Notes under the pieces: model-generated
Database searches by the model: none
What the model was told of the DNA's origin: nothing
What the model saw: only the letters and a program-made list of their open reading frames with translations
Assembly (NCBI RefSeq): GCF_900168195.1
Contig: NZ_FUYX01000003.1
Location: 432,246-496,245, forward strand
Length of the DNA: 64,000 bases
DNA from: Allobosea thiooxidans
GTDB taxonomy: Bacteria > Pseudomonadota > Alphaproteobacteria > Rhizobiales > Beijerinckiaceae
Reading direction: 5' to 3'
In this document: positions 17,408 through 26,516 of the stretch, one piece after another
How positions within the stretch are numbered: position 1 is the first letter of the stretch
How the letters are laid out: each line of letters begins with the position of its first letter
Program-made: the position numbers and the translations under genes

Positions 17408-17566
17408 ATGCTTCGACGATTGCTCAAGCTCCTGGTGGAAGTCGATTCCTCGCGCTTCGTTGCGACGCGCATCGGCGCCGCCCTCGGCCTGTTGGCCCTG
17501 CTCGCCATATTCGGCGCGGCCGGCTACTGGCTGCCGGCGGCGATTGCTGGCTATCTCGGACGCTGA
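17408..17566 (+). CDS. Small single-pass membrane protein, hypothetical
   Basis: 52 residues starting MLRRLLKLLVEVDSSRFVATR, with one strong transmembrane helix (GAALGLLALLAIFGAAGYWL, residues about 23-42) and a short tail. ATG at 17408 with GAGG 9 nt upstream. I recognise no family. A basic N-terminus before the helix predicts an N-in orientation. It lies alone between rpmG and pleD. Confidence 0.45.
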   Translation: MLRRLLKLLVEVDSSRFVATRIGAALGLLALLAIFGAAGYWLPAAIAGYLGR

Positions 17567-18016
17567 GCCTGCTGGGGGGCAAAGGTGGCCGGCCAGCGAC
17601 GGTTCTGAGGAGGCCAGAATTCCGTCACCGACCGGCCGAGCCCTTCGGCTTCCCAGGAGATGCGGCGGACCTGAGCTTCCGAGGGGCAACTCTGAGCGGC
17701 CTTGAGGTGGTCGCTGCGTTGCGGAAACCCTTACAATTCGATGGGTCCGAATCAATCAAATACGACCGAAACCTGCATGTTCATCGATCGTTAACCCTAC
17801 CTGATAATCTTAAGCCTGCAGACACGCACTCGTGACTCTAGGTCACATTCAACAATATCATCAGGATATTGGCGTATTCCTTTGATCCTTCATGGGAAGA
17901 AACGCCACCAAGTGGCTTGACGTGTGGGCGCAGCGCCCTGCCCCGGGGAGCTCCCCAAGTCGGCCGATCGAGATCTCTTGGATGCGAGCGGCCGGCGAAC
18001 CGTCCTCGGCCGGCTG
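17567..18016. other. 450-bp gap without recognised gene
   Basis: GC-rich up to about 17730, then clearly AT-rich from about 17740 to 17890. GAATC (about 17749) and GACTC (about 17832) match the CcrM methylation sequence GANTC, and GTTAAC occurs near 17790, but no full CtrA box (TTAA-N7-TTAA) is present. I see no convincing ORF or RNA. It lies downstream of pleD, which reads toward it. Confidence 0.5.
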
Positions 18017-19393
18017 CTAGGCTGCGCTGGCGACCATCACGCGGTTGCGGCCTTCGGCCTTGGCCCGGTAGAGCGCGTCGTCGGCGCGCTTCATGATGTC
18101 CGCCGAGGAAACGTCCCCGGCGCGACGATTGGCGACGCCGACGGAGACGGTCACCTTGATCTGGCGCGTATTGCCGCAGATGGCGAAGGGCTCGCTCTCG
18201 ACCCGCTCGCGAATGCGCTCGGCGACGCGACAGGCGGCGTCGCGGCCGGTATCGGGCAGCACCACCACGATCTCCTCGCCGCCGAGCCGGGCGACCAGGT
18301 CGATGCCGCGGGTGCAGGCCCGGACCCGGTCGGCGAACTCCCGCAGCACCTCGTCGCCGGCATCGTGGCCCCAGCTGTCATTGACCGCCTTGAAGTGATC
18401 GACATCGAGGAGGAGGAGCGAGAGCGAGCGGGCGCGCAGGGCGGATTCGTCGAACATCATCGCCAGGCGATTGTCCATGAAGCGGCGGTTGTGCAGCCCG
18501 GTGAGCTGGTCCATCACCGCCATCTCCATGGATGACTGGACGCTGTCACGCAGCCGCTCGGTGAAGCGCTTGCGCCGCACCTGCGTACGCACGCGCGCCA
18601 GCAGCTCGTTGCGGTCGATGGGGCGCACCAGGAAGTCGTGCGCACCGATGTCGAGCCCGCGCAGGATGCGGGCGCGATCCTCCGCCTCCCCCATCAGCAG
18701 CACGGAGACATTGCGCGTGCGCTCCAGCGTGCGCAGCTGACTGCAGAGGCGCAAGCCGTCCTGCCCCTGAAGGTCGAGGCTGACGATGACGCTGTCGAAA
18801 TCCGTCTCGGCGGCGCGCAGCACCGCCTGCTGGGCATCGCTCTCGACCTCGACGGCATGGAAGGCGCAGAGCGCGTTCTGCAGACGCTCGACCACGCCCG
18901 GCCGGTCCTCGACCAGCAGGACGCGCCCGTTCAGGCCGGTTTCGGCGGCGGCCGCCGCCAGAGGGTCGGCGATGCCGAGCCGGACCGACGCCATGGCGCG
19001 GCTGCGCAGCTCGTCGGTCATCGCCTTCAGCCGCGTGAGATTGCGCACGCGGGCGAAGAGCGCGGCGTCGTCGAGCGGCTTGGTCAGGAAGTCATCGGCC
19101 CCGGCATCGAGCCCTTGCAGCCGGTCGCGCGGCTGGTCGAGCGCCGTGACCATGACGACGGGGATATGGGCCGTGGCCGGCGTTTCCTTGAGCCTGCGGC
19201 AGACCTCGAAGCCGTTCATGCCGGGCATCATGACGTCGAGCAGGACGATGTCCGCCTCGCCGCGCTCGCAGATCCGGATCGCGTCGACGCCGTTCAAAGC
19301 CGTGATCACGCTGAAATACTCGGCCGAGAGCTTGGCCTCGAGCAGCTTCAGATTGGCGGCGATGTCGTCGACGACGAGGACGCGGGCGGTCAT
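18017..19393 (-). CDS. pleD: PleD-type response regulator with diguanylate cyclase domain
   Basis: Makes cyclic di-GMP when phosphorylated and localises to a cell pole in relatives. 458 residues: receiver 1 (about 1-120) has the phospho-Asp in VLLDVMMPGMNG. Receiver 2 (about 155-275) has VSLDLQGQDG and looks like an adaptor. The GGDEF domain (about 290-455) carries the active motif GGEEI. An intact product-inhibition site is visible as RGID, five residues before GGEE. Its start is 18 bp after the divK stop, so the two are one operon. Confidence 0.95.
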   Translation of the reverse strand: MTARVLVVDDIAANLKLLEAKLSAEYFSVITALNGVDAIRICERGEADIVLLDVMMPGMNGFEVCRRLKETPATAHIPVVMVTALDQPRDRLQGLDAGADDFLTKPLDDAALFARVRNLTRLKAMTDELRSRAMASVRLGIADPLAAAAAETGLNGRVLLVEDRPGVVERLQNALCAFHAVEVESDAQQAVLRAAETDFDSVIVSLDLQGQDGLRLCSQLRTLERTRNVSVLLMGEAEDRARILRGLDIGAHDFLVRPIDRNELLARVRTQVRRKRFTERLRDSVQSSMEMAVMDQLTGLHNRRFMDNRLAMMFDESALRARSLSLLLLDVDHFKAVNDSWGHDAGDEVLREFADRVRACTRGIDLVARLGGEEIVVVLPDTGRDAACRVAERIRERVESEPFAICGNTRQIKVTVSVGVANRRAGDVSSADIMKRADDALYRAKAEGRNRVMVASAA

Positions 19394-19411
19394 GGCTTCG
19401 CTTTCAGCGGC

Positions 19412-19780
19412 TCAGGCCGCGCCGGCATAGGTCCGGACGGTCTCCAGGAACTTCGCGACCGAGATGGGCTTCGAGAGATAGGCCTCGCAGCCGCCCTCGC
19501 GAATCCGCTCCTCGTCCCCCTTCATCGCGAAGGCAGTGACCGCCACCACCGGTATGGCCTTGAGGTCGTCGTCCTCCTTGATCCATTTGGTGACCTCCAG
19601 CCCCGAGACCTCGGGCAGCTGGATGTCCATCAGGATCAGGGCCGGATGGTGCGTCCGCGCCAGCTCGATGGCCTCGATGCCATCAGACGTCTTCAAGGTC
19701 GCATAGCCATGCGCTTCGAGAAGATCGTTGAAGAGCTTCATGTTGAGCTCGTTGTCTTCGACGATCAGAACCGTCTTCAT
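19412..19780 (-). CDS. divK: Single-domain response regulator DivK
   Basis: 122-residue stand-alone receiver that carries phosphate signals in the DivJ-PleC-DivK cell-division pathway, which acts on CtrA through DivL and CckA. It starts [20 protein letters not shown]. The phospho-acceptor Asp is in [13 protein letters not shown], the conserved Thr in [13 protein letters not shown] and the Lys in YLSKPI. ATG at 19780. Encoded upstream of pleD, the usual order. Confidence 0.95.
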   Translation of the reverse strand: MKTVLIVEDNELNMKLFNDLLEAHGYATLKTSDGIEAIELARTHHPALILMDIQLPEVSGLEVTKWIKEDDDLKAIPVVAVTAFAMKGDEERIREGGCEAYLSKPISVAKFLETVRTYAGAA

Positions 19781-19914
19781 CAGGCCGCCCTTCATTCGCG
19801 CCGGGGATAGCCGCCGGGAGGCAGCGGGCTTTCCAAAATGGCGGCGTCGTTCGATTATTGTCGTAGCACGCGAGCAGTTGACGAAACGCAAACCGGATAC
19901 GCGACTCCCAGGCC

Positions 19915-20205
19915 ATGGCACCGAGACTGAACCAAGAGGACGCCGAAACGCTGGCGTTGCGCGCCCTCGGCTTCCTGGCCGCCGAACCGGAGCGGATCGA
20001 GCTCTTTCTGAGCACGACCGGCCTCGGCCCGGAGAATCTGCGCGCCGCCGCCAGCGAGCCGGGCTTCCTCGCCGCCGTGCTCGATCATATCGCGGCGAGC
20101 GATTCGCTCCTGCTCGAATTTGCCGGAAATTTAAGGCTAAATCCCGAAATCGTCGGCGAGGCGCGCCGCCTGCTCGCCGGGCCGGAGCCGGACGACTTCG
20201 CTTGA
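19915..20205 (+). CDS. DUF3572 family protein
   Basis: 96 residues, helical, starting [20 protein letters not shown] and containing [22 protein letters not shown], the DUF3572 pattern. Function unknown. It is divergent from divK and overlaps the dinB start (TTGA), so it is coupled to dinB. The set divK-DUF3572-dinB is a recurrent neighbourhood in rhizobia. Confidence 0.88.
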   Translation: MAPRLNQEDAETLALRALGFLAAEPERIELFLSTTGLGPENLRAAASEPGFLAAVLDHIAASDSLLLEFAGNLRLNPEIVGEARRLLAGPEPDDFA

Positions 20206-21548
20206 GCGCGGGGCCGTTCCCGCTGCGCAGCCTGTGCCGCGACTGTCTGGCGGACCATGATGCGGCCGTCCCGCTGCGGCGCTGCCCGGCCTGCGGCTCG
20301 CCGCGGCTGATCCGCCACACCGAACGCGACACGCTGAGCCTCGCCCATATCGATTGCGACGCCTTCTACGCGACGATCGAGAAGCGCGACGATCCGAGCC
20401 TGCAGGACAAGCCGGTGATCGTCGGCGGCGGCAAGCGCGGCGTCGTCTCGACCTGCTGCTACATCGCCCGCACCTATGGCGTGCGCTCGGCCATGCCGAT
20501 GTTCAAGGCGCTGAAGGCTTGCCCCGAGGCGGTGGTCATCAAGCCGGACATGGCGAAATACGTCGCAGTCGGGCGCGAGGTGCGGCGGATGATGCGGGAG
20601 CTAACGCCGCTGGTCGAGCCGCTCTCGATCGACGAGGCCTTCCTCGACCTCTCGGGCACCGAGCGCCTGCACCATGCCAGCCCCGCCGCGACGCTGGCGC
20701 GCTTCGCCCGGCATGTCGAGGCCGAGCTCGGCATCACCGTCTCGATCGGCCTGTCCTATGCCAAGTTCCTGGCCAAGGTCGCCTCCGACCTCGACAAGCC
20801 GCGCGGCTTCTCCATCATCGGCCGGGCCGAGGCGGTCGGCTTCCTGGCCGACAAGCCCCTGGGCCTGATCCCCGGCATGGGGCCGGCGAGCGTTGCGAAG
20901 CTGGCGGAGGGCGGCTTCAGGCTGATCGGTGATTTGCGCGAGGCCCCGGTCGACAAGCTGTTCCGCCTCGCCGGCAAGGACGGCCCGCGCCTCAAGAACC
21001 TCGCCAACGGCATCGACCCGCGGCAGGTCACGCCAGAACGCGAAACCAAGAGCGTCTCCAGCGAGACGACGCTCGATGTCGACCTCGCGCGCTTCGAGGA
21101 GCTGGAGCCGATCCTCTGGCGGCTCTGCGAGAAGACCTCGAAACGGCTGAAGGCGCAGGAGCTGGCAGGGCGGACGATCACGCTGAAGCTGAAGACCGCC
21201 GACTTCCATATCATCACCCGCGCCGCCCGCCTGCCCGAGCCGACGCAGCTTGCGGCCAGGCTGTTCACCGCCGGCCGGGACCTGCTGAAGCGCGAATGCA
21301 ACGGCGCGCAGTACCGGCTGATCGGCATCGGCACGAGCGATTTCAGCCCGCCCGGCGACGCCGACCACGGCGATCTCGCCGACACCGCGACGCCGCGCCT
21401 TAAGGCGATGGAGGGCGCGCTCGACAAGCTGCGCGCCCGCTACGGCGATGCCGCCATCGGCAAGGGCCTCAGCTTGCGGCTGCCGCAGCGGCCGGCCGGG
21501 AGCGCTATTTCGCGCAAGGCTCCTGAGGAAGAAGATCCAGACGCGTGA
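20202..21548 (+). CDS. dinB: DNA polymerase IV with N-terminal zinc ribbon
   Basis: Y-family translesion polymerase of 448 residues. The N-terminal 40 residues form a zinc-ribbon motif, CRDC then CPAC. The polymerase catalytic residues lie in [17 protein letters not shown] and [11 protein letters not shown], followed by the helix-hairpin-helix thumb ([17 protein letters not shown]) and the little-finger domain. It starts at TTG 20202, overlapping the DUF3572 stop. Its 3' end overlaps the convergent eipB gene by 44 bp. Confidence 0.93.
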   Translation: MSAGPFPLRSLCRDCLADHDAAVPLRRCPACGSPRLIRHTERDTLSLAHIDCDAFYATIEKRDDPSLQDKPVIVGGGKRGVVSTCCYIARTYGVRSAMPMFKALKACPEAVVIKPDMAKYVAVGREVRRMMRELTPLVEPLSIDEAFLDLSGTERLHHASPAATLARFARHVEAELGITVSIGLSYAKFLAKVASDLDKPRGFSIIGRAEAVGFLADKPLGLIPGMGPASVAKLAEGGFRLIGDLREAPVDKLFRLAGKDGPRLKNLANGIDPRQVTPERETKSVSSETTLDVDLARFEELEPILWRLCEKTSKRLKAQELAGRTITLKLKTADFHIITRAARLPEPTQLAARLFTAGRDLLKRECNGAQYRLIGIGTSDFSPPGDADHGDLADTATPRLKAMEGALDKLRARYGDAAIGKGLSLRLPQRPAGSAISRKAPEEEDPDA

Positions 21549-22365
21549 GCGTGCCGCGCAGCGCGAAGCTGCCATAGTCGAGCTTGACCGCGCCGGTGAC
21601 GCCGTTCTCGTAGAGCTCGAAGGCAATGGTGTAGGAGGGCGTGGTTTCGCCCGAGCCGACCTTGAAATAGGAGATCGTCACCGGCCAACGGGCCATCTTC
21701 TCGAATTCGGGACGCTGCAGCGGCTGCTCCGACGGCTTGGCCTCGATGCGCTTCCCGATGACCGAGAGCGTGTCGTAGACCTCCTTGCCGGAATTGGCGC
21801 CGTCATAGAGCCGCACGCTCAGCGTGTGCTTGCCGGCGCGCGCGGCCTGGATCACCGCCTTCATCTGCGCGTTCGGGAAAAGCGCGTCGCTGCCGTCGCG
21901 ATGGGTCTCGGCCTTGGGCTGGCTCAGCTTCACCTCATAGCCACTGCCGCTCTTCTGGGCCGTGCCGTCGACCATGTCCGGCTTGGCGCCGCCGGCGGAG
22001 CTTTCCGTCTTGAAGCGGTAGCTCGCCCCGTCGCCGGCCTCGAAGCTGGTCGTGCGGGCATCGATCAGGCGCGGGCCGGCCTCGGTGCCGAGCTGCGTGA
22101 CCTGACGGAAGGAGAGCGCATAGCCCTCGCAGGCATCGCCGGTGAACTCGAAGGCGATGCGGCCCTTGGCCGTCTCGATGTTGCCCGAGGGCTTGGCGTT
22201 GTCGAGGACGAGGTCGTAGACCGCGCGATGCGGCGCCAGCACCACCCGCTCGGGCGCCGGCTGCGTCGCGGCGGGCTGCGCCCAGGCCGGAACCGCCGCC
22301 AGCATCAGGGTTGCGATACCGACCCGGCTCGCAGGGGCCGCGAGCCTCAAGCTTATGTCGTTCAT
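21505..22365 (-). CDS. eipB: EipB/DUF1849 periplasmic envelope-integrity protein
   Basis: 286 residues with a cleavable signal peptide ([16 protein letters not shown]) and a mature domain of the DUF1849 type, known in Brucella as EipB, a periplasmic beta-spiral protein needed for cell-envelope integrity. Two Cys, in [13 protein letters not shown] and in LPQEPCAK at the C-terminus, match the conserved disulfide that closes the spiral. Transcribed toward dinB, with 44 bp of convergent overlap. Confidence 0.9.
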   Translation of the reverse strand: MNDISLRLAAPASRVGIATLMLAAVPAWAQPAATQPAPERVVLAPHRAVYDLVLDNAKPSGNIETAKGRIAFEFTGDACEGYALSFRQVTQLGTEAGPRLIDARTTSFEAGDGASYRFKTESSAGGAKPDMVDGTAQKSGSGYEVKLSQPKAETHRDGSDALFPNAQMKAVIQAARAGKHTLSVRLYDGANSGKEVYDTLSVIGKRIEAKPSEQPLQRPEFEKMARWPVTISYFKVGSGETTPSYTIAFELYENGVTGAVKLDYGSFALRGTLTRLDLLPQEPCAK

Positions 22366-22560
22366 GCGCCGCTTTTCCGTTCCATCCTCGGTGGAAATCT
22401 AGGTGCATTGCGGCAATGGCGCAAACAAGGCGATGCGCCCGCTTCCAGACGCCGCACCGGCCCTGCCGCGACGGCATGGCGCGATGCTTGCGGGCCGTCC
22501 GGGCTTCGGCCATGAAGGAGCGGTCTCGAAAGACCCTGCCTCGCGCGCGGAGCCCTGCCC

Positions 22561-23034
22561 ATGAACGCCGTCGAAACCCGCCTCGCCGAACTCGGAATCA
22601 CGCTGCCGACCCCGGCGGCGCCGATCGCCAACTACGTGCCCTATGTCATCACCGGCAACCTGCTGGTCATCTCCGGGCAGATCTGCTTCGGCCTCGACGG
22701 CAAGCTCTCCGACCATCACAAGGGCAAGCTCGGCGCCGAGATCTTCAACGAGGCCGGGCTCGAGGCGGCGCGGCTCTGCGCCATCAACGTGCTGGCCCAG
22801 GCCAAGGCGGCGCTGGACGGTGATCTCGGCCGCATCGTCCGCTGCGTGCGCCTCGGCGGCTTCATCAACGCCGCCCCGCATTTCGCGGCGCTGCCGGCGA
22901 TCATAAACGGCGCCTCCGACCTGATGGTCGAGGTGCTCGGCGACAAGGGCCGTCATGCCCGCTCCACCGTGGGCGTGGCCGAGCTGCCGGCCGACGCGGC
23001 GGTCGAGGTCGAAGCCATGTTCGAGATCGCCTGA
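22561..23034 (+). CDS. RidA/YjgF family protein
   Basis: 157 residues, the longer RidA subgroup (YjgH/AMNI-like), starting MNAVETRLAELGITLPTPAA, with VISGQICFGLDG and the C-terminal RSTVGVAELPADAAVEVEAMFEI containing the conserved Arg. Family members hydrolyse reactive enamines/imines from PLP enzymes, but this subgroup is less well studied. Its TGA overlaps the ATG of the next gene (TGATG). First gene of a coupled operon with GDPD, FemAB-like and 2H-like genes. Confidence 0.88.
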   Translation: MNAVETRLAELGITLPTPAAPIANYVPYVITGNLLVISGQICFGLDGKLSDHHKGKLGAEIFNEAGLEAARLCAINVLAQAKAALDGDLGRIVRCVRLGGFINAAPHFAALPAIINGASDLMVEVLGDKGRHARSTVGVAELPADAAVEVEAMFEIA

Positions 23035-23813
23035 TGAGCGCCGGCCTCACAAAGGACACCACCCGGCCGGAACTCGGCTGGCTGGTCGCCAAGCCGATCG
23101 CCCATCGCGGCCTGCACGATCTCGCCGCCGGCGTGATCGAGAACAGCGGCTCGGCAGCGAAGGCCGCCATCGCCGGCGGCTTCGGCATCGAATGCGACGT
23201 ACAGCTCACCGCCGACGGCCAGGCCGTGGTCTTCCACGATTTCGTGCTCGACCGGCTGACGGCCGAGACCGGGCCCGTCGTCGCGCGGACAGCCGCCGAT
23301 CTCGGCCGGCTGACGCTCACCGGTTCGAGCGACCCGATCCTGACGCTTCCGGCCTTCCTCGACCTGATCGGCGGGCGCGTTCCCCTCGTCATCGAGATCA
23401 AGAGCCGCTTCGACGGCGATCTCGCGCTGACGCGCCGGACGGTCGAGGTCCTCGCGGGCTACAAGAGCCATCCGATCGTGATCAAATCCTTCGATCCCGC
23501 GATCGTGACCGCCCTGCGTGAGCTCGCGCCGGAGATTCCGCGCGGCATCGTCGCGATGAACGCCTATGACTATGGCGACTACGACCGCCTCTCGCCGGAG
23601 CGGAAGCATGCCCTCGCCAATCTGCTGCACTTCACCGAAAGCCAGCCGCATTTCCTGTCCTGGAAGGTGGCGGATCTCGAAAGCGCGGCGCCCTATCTCT
23701 GCCGCAACGCGCTCGGCCTGCCGCTGATGAGCTGGACCGTGCGTACGCCGGAGGAAAGGCAGCGGGCGGCCAGGCTCGCCGACCAGATGGTGTTCGAGGG
23801 CTTCCATCCTTGA
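23034..23813 (+). CDS. Glycerophosphodiester phosphodiesterase, cytoplasmic (UgpQ-like)
   Basis: Hydrolyses glycerophosphodiesters to glycerol 3-phosphate and an alcohol. 259 residues, no signal peptide. GDPD motifs: IAHRGLHD (catalytic His), ENSGSAAKAAIAGGFGIECDVQ with the metal-binding Glu and Asp, and VVFHDFVLDRLT (second His). Start overlaps the ridA stop by one base; its own stop overlaps the next TTG. A second, secreted GDPD is at 61502-62662. Confidence 0.92.
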   Translation: MSAGLTKDTTRPELGWLVAKPIAHRGLHDLAAGVIENSGSAAKAAIAGGFGIECDVQLTADGQAVVFHDFVLDRLTAETGPVVARTAADLGRLTLTGSSDPILTLPAFLDLIGGRVPLVIEIKSRFDGDLALTRRTVEVLAGYKSHPIVIKSFDPAIVTALRELAPEIPRGIVAMNAYDYGDYDRLSPERKHALANLLHFTESQPHFLSWKVADLESAAPYLCRNALGLPLMSWTVRTPEERQRAARLADQMVFEGFHP

Positions 23814-25048
23814 GCGAAACCGAGGGAGGCGATCTCACCGTTCGCGTCGCGACCTCCCTCAAGGCCGTCTCCGCAGGCGCATGGAACGCCTGCGCCAATC
23901 CCCACGCCCTGCTGGATGCCGTCTCGGCGCCCGGCATCGCGGACAGCGAAGACGCCATCGACCGCGACAACCCCTTCGTCGGCCATGAATTCCTGATGGC
24001 GCTGGAGGAAAGCCGCTGCATCGGCGGACGCAGCGGCTGGTCGCCGGCCTATCTCCTCGTCGAGGATGGCGCAGGCCGGCTGCTCGCCGCCGCGCCGAGC
24101 TTCCTGAAGAGCCACAGCCAGGGCGAATATGTCTTCGACCATGGCTGGGCGGATGCCTATGAGCGCGCCGGCGGGCGCTACTACCCAAAGCTCCAGGTCG
24201 CCGCGCCCTTCACCCCGGCCACCGGCCCACGCCTGCTGGTCGCGGACGGCCCGCGCGCGGAAGAGGCCCGAACGGCGCTGATCGCCTCGCTGGAAGCGCT
24301 GCGCGCGCAGACGCAATCCTCCTCCGTCCACGTCACCTTCGCGCAGGAACCGGACATCGCGGCGTTGAAGCAGGCCGGCTATCTGGAGCGCAACGACCTG
24401 CAGTTCCATTGGCGGAACGAAGGCTTCGGCAGCTATGACGACTTCCTCGCCACGCTCGCCTCGCGCAAGCGCAAGGCACTGAAACGCGAGCGGCGCGAGG
24501 CGCTCTCGGCCGGGATCACCATCGAGGCGCTCTCGGGCCGCGACCTGACCGAGGCGGTCTGGGACGATTTCTTCGCGTTCTATGAGGATACCGGCTCGCG
24601 CAAATGGGGCCGGCCTTATCTCAACCGCGCCTTCTTCTCGCAGGTCGGCGCGGCGATGGGCGAGCGCATCGTGCTGATGATGGCCAGACGCGCCGGGCGC
24701 TACATCGCCGGCGCCATCAACTTCCGCGGCGCCAATACCCTCTATGGCCGCAACTGGGGCTGCATCGAGGACCATCCCTTCCTGCATTTCGAGGTCTGCT
24801 ACCACCAGGCCATCGACTACGCGATCGCGCATGGCCTCGCCCGCGTCGAGGCGGGCGCGCAGGGCGAGCACAAGCTTGCGCGCGGCTATCGCCCGGTCAT
24901 CACCCGCTCGCTGCACCATATCGCCGATCCAGGCCTGCGCCGTCCGGTCGACGCCTATCTCGCGCAGGAGCGCGCGCAGATCGCGGCGGCCCGCGAAGCG
25001 CTCGCTGCCGAAAGCCCCTTCCGCAAGACGGACACCGCCGATGACTGA
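23810..25048 (+). CDS. FemAB/GNAT-like acyltransferase (DUF482 family)
   Basis: 412 residues of the PF04339-type "peptidogalycan biosynthesis" family. Typical segments: AWNACANPHALLDAV, NPFVGHEFLMALEES, HSQGEYVFDHGWADAYERAG, and the C-terminal GNAT core LYGRNWGCIEDHPFLHFEVC with FEVCYHQAIDYAIAHGL. Family function is inferred as amino-acyl or acyl transfer; the substrate is unknown. TTG start at 23810 overlaps the GDPD stop; its own end overlaps the next gene by 8 bp. Confidence 0.88.
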   Translation: MSETEGGDLTVRVATSLKAVSAGAWNACANPHALLDAVSAPGIADSEDAIDRDNPFVGHEFLMALEESRCIGGRSGWSPAYLLVEDGAGRLLAAAPSFLKSHSQGEYVFDHGWADAYERAGGRYYPKLQVAAPFTPATGPRLLVADGPRAEEARTALIASLEALRAQTQSSSVHVTFAQEPDIAALKQAGYLERNDLQFHWRNEGFGSYDDFLATLASRKRKALKRERREALSAGITIEALSGRDLTEAVWDDFFAFYEDTGSRKWGRPYLNRAFFSQVGAAMGERIVLMMARRAGRYIAGAINFRGANTLYGRNWGCIEDHPFLHFEVCYHQAIDYAIAHGLARVEAGAQGEHKLARGYRPVITRSLHHIADPGLRRPVDAYLAQERAQIAAAREALAAESPFRKTDTADD

Positions 25049-25967
25049 CGAGGCCATCAAAGGCGCGAGCCCTCATCCTGAGGGGGCCCGCAGGGCCGTC
25101 TCGAAGGATGGTCCAGATGGTTCCGGAGCCTCGACGAACATCCTTCGAGACGCCGCTCCTGACGGAGCGGCTCCTCAGGATGAGGGGTCAGGGAAATCAC
25201 CGATCTTCTGCGAGGACCGCGCGCTCGGCTATCGCCGCAGCCTGACCGATTTCTCGCAGCCGCTCGAACTCGACGACAGCTACCGCCTGGCGCATCTGCC
25301 CCTGGTCGCCCCCGAGCACCCGCGCGTGATCGCACGGCGCGACGGCAAGTTCTACGAGATGGGCCGGCATCCGCGCGTCTTCTCGCTGGTGCTGCCGGTC
25401 GCGGACGCGGCGCTCAGGGCGTCCCCCGCCTTCCTGGCCCTGGAAGGCGAGCTCAGGAGTTCGCCCTTCGCCCGCAAGATCGCCTGGGAGATCCTGCCGC
25501 GGCGCCGGGACCGCCTGCACGCGACGATCTGCGGCTCGCTCGGCATCGACGAGCCGCCGGCGATCGCGCAGGCGACGCACGACGCGCTGGGCGAGATCGA
25601 GCCCTTCGCGGTCGAGCTGCGCGGGCTGTTCTCGGGCAACGTCAACCGGGGGCGGCTCTACCTCGCCGCCTATCCGGAGATACACGGCGGAACCAACATG
25701 CTGCAGGCGGTGCAGGCGGCCTTCGGCCGCCCGCCCGGCGATCTCTGGCTCGTCGGCCTCTACAACTTGACCGACGATCTCGACGCCGCCGAGACGTCAG
25801 CCTTGGCCGAGATCGTCGCGCGCTGGTGGAACGAACCGCTGCTGCGCTTCACCGCGACGGAGCTGCAGCTGATGGCCGCAGGTGACGACCTCGTGCTCGA
25901 CGGCAGCGTCGAGGCGACATTGCCGCTGGGCACCGCGCGCGGGGGCGCCCGGCTTCCACGGCCTTGA
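25041..25967 (+). CDS. 2H-phosphoesterase-like protein interrupted in frame by a palindromic repeat
   Basis: 308 residues. Codons 11 to about 49 are a copy of the CCTCATCCTGAGGAG palindromic repeat translated without a stop (SPHPEGARRAVSKDG and onward). The conserved body starts near IFCEDRALGYRRSL. One HxT motif, LHATICG, suggests the 2H phosphoesterase superfamily; the second HxT is not evident, so activity is doubtful. The ATG at 25041 overlaps the upstream stop by 8 bp, which supports this start and so translation through the repeat. The alternative is a start downstream of the repeat. Confidence 0.75.
   Translation: MTDEAIKGASPHPEGARRAVSKDGPDGSGASTNILRDAAPDGAAPQDEGSGKSPIFCEDRALGYRRSLTDFSQPLELDDSYRLAHLPLVAPEHPRVIARRDGKFYEMGRHPRVFSLVLPVADAALRASPAFLALEGELRSSPFARKIAWEILPRRRDRLHATICGSLGIDEPPAIAQATHDALGEIEPFAVELRGLFSGNVNRGRLYLAAYPEIHGGTNMLQAVQAAFGRPPGDLWLVGLYNLTDDLDAAETSALAEIVARWWNEPLLRFTATELQLMAAGDDLVLDGSVEATLPLGTARGGARLPRP
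25071..25185. repeat. Palindromic repeat, CCTCATCCTGAGGAG family, copy 3 (inside a CDS)
   Basis: The outer arms are CCTCATCCTGAGG (25071-25083) and CCTCAGGATGAGG (25173-25185). The inner 13-bp arms are GTCTCGAAGGATG (25098-25110) and CATCCTTCGAGAC (25139-25151). Same family as the two copies in the urt operon, but located within the open frame of the 2H-like gene and read through. Confidence 0.88.
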
Positions 25968-26026
25968 CGCCTTCGCGGACCGGCCACAGGTTGCGCGCTT
26001 CGCATTCCAAGCCATCCGGAACCGCC

Positions 26027-26455
26027 ATGACCGCCTATGACCCGTCCAACGTCTTCGCCAAGATCCTGCGCGGCGAGCTGCCCTCCCATACCGTCTACGA
26101 GGACGCGGAGACGCTTGCGATCATGGACATCATGCCGCGTGCCGACGGACATGTGCTGGTGATCCCGAAAGCCCCCTGCCGCAACGTTTTCGACGCTTCG
26201 CCCGAGGCGCTGAAGGCAGTCGCGCTGACGACGCAAAAGCTCTCGCGCGCCGTCAAGGCCGCCTTCGCCGCCGACGGGCTCACCATCCAGCAGTTCAACG
26301 AAGCCGCCGGCGGCCAGGTCGTGTTCCATCTCCATGTCCATGTCATGCCGCGCTTCGACGGCGTGGCGCTGCGCCCGCATACCGGCGCGATGGAGAAGAA
26401 CGAGGTGCTCGCCAGCAATGCCGAGAAGATTCGCGAGGCCCTGAAAAAAATCTGA
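26027..26455 (+). CDS. HIT family hydrolase
   Basis: 142 residues. Histidine-triad motif HLHVHVMPR near residue 100, preceded by IQQFNEAAGGQVVFH; the N-terminus is NVFAKILRGELPSHTVYED. Family members hydrolyse nucleoside phosphoramidates or dinucleoside polyphosphates. The ATG at 26027 gives the normal family start. It lies 59 bp after the 2H-like gene on the same strand. Confidence 0.92.
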   Translation: MTAYDPSNVFAKILRGELPSHTVYEDAETLAIMDIMPRADGHVLVIPKAPCRNVFDASPEALKAVALTTQKLSRAVKAAFAADGLTIQQFNEAAGGQVVFHLHVHVMPRFDGVALRPHTGAMEKNEVLASNAEKIREALKKI

Positions 26456-26516
26456 GAGGCATGTCACAAGGGGCGTGGCTGCCTCGTCTTGTCGTCATCA
26501 ACCGATGGAGAAGACC

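Noticed and set aside
17341..17835. Longer open frame over the small membrane protein
   Set aside because: Arg/Pro-rich product without structure; the ATG at 17408 in another frame has a ribosome-binding site and a clear transmembrane helix.
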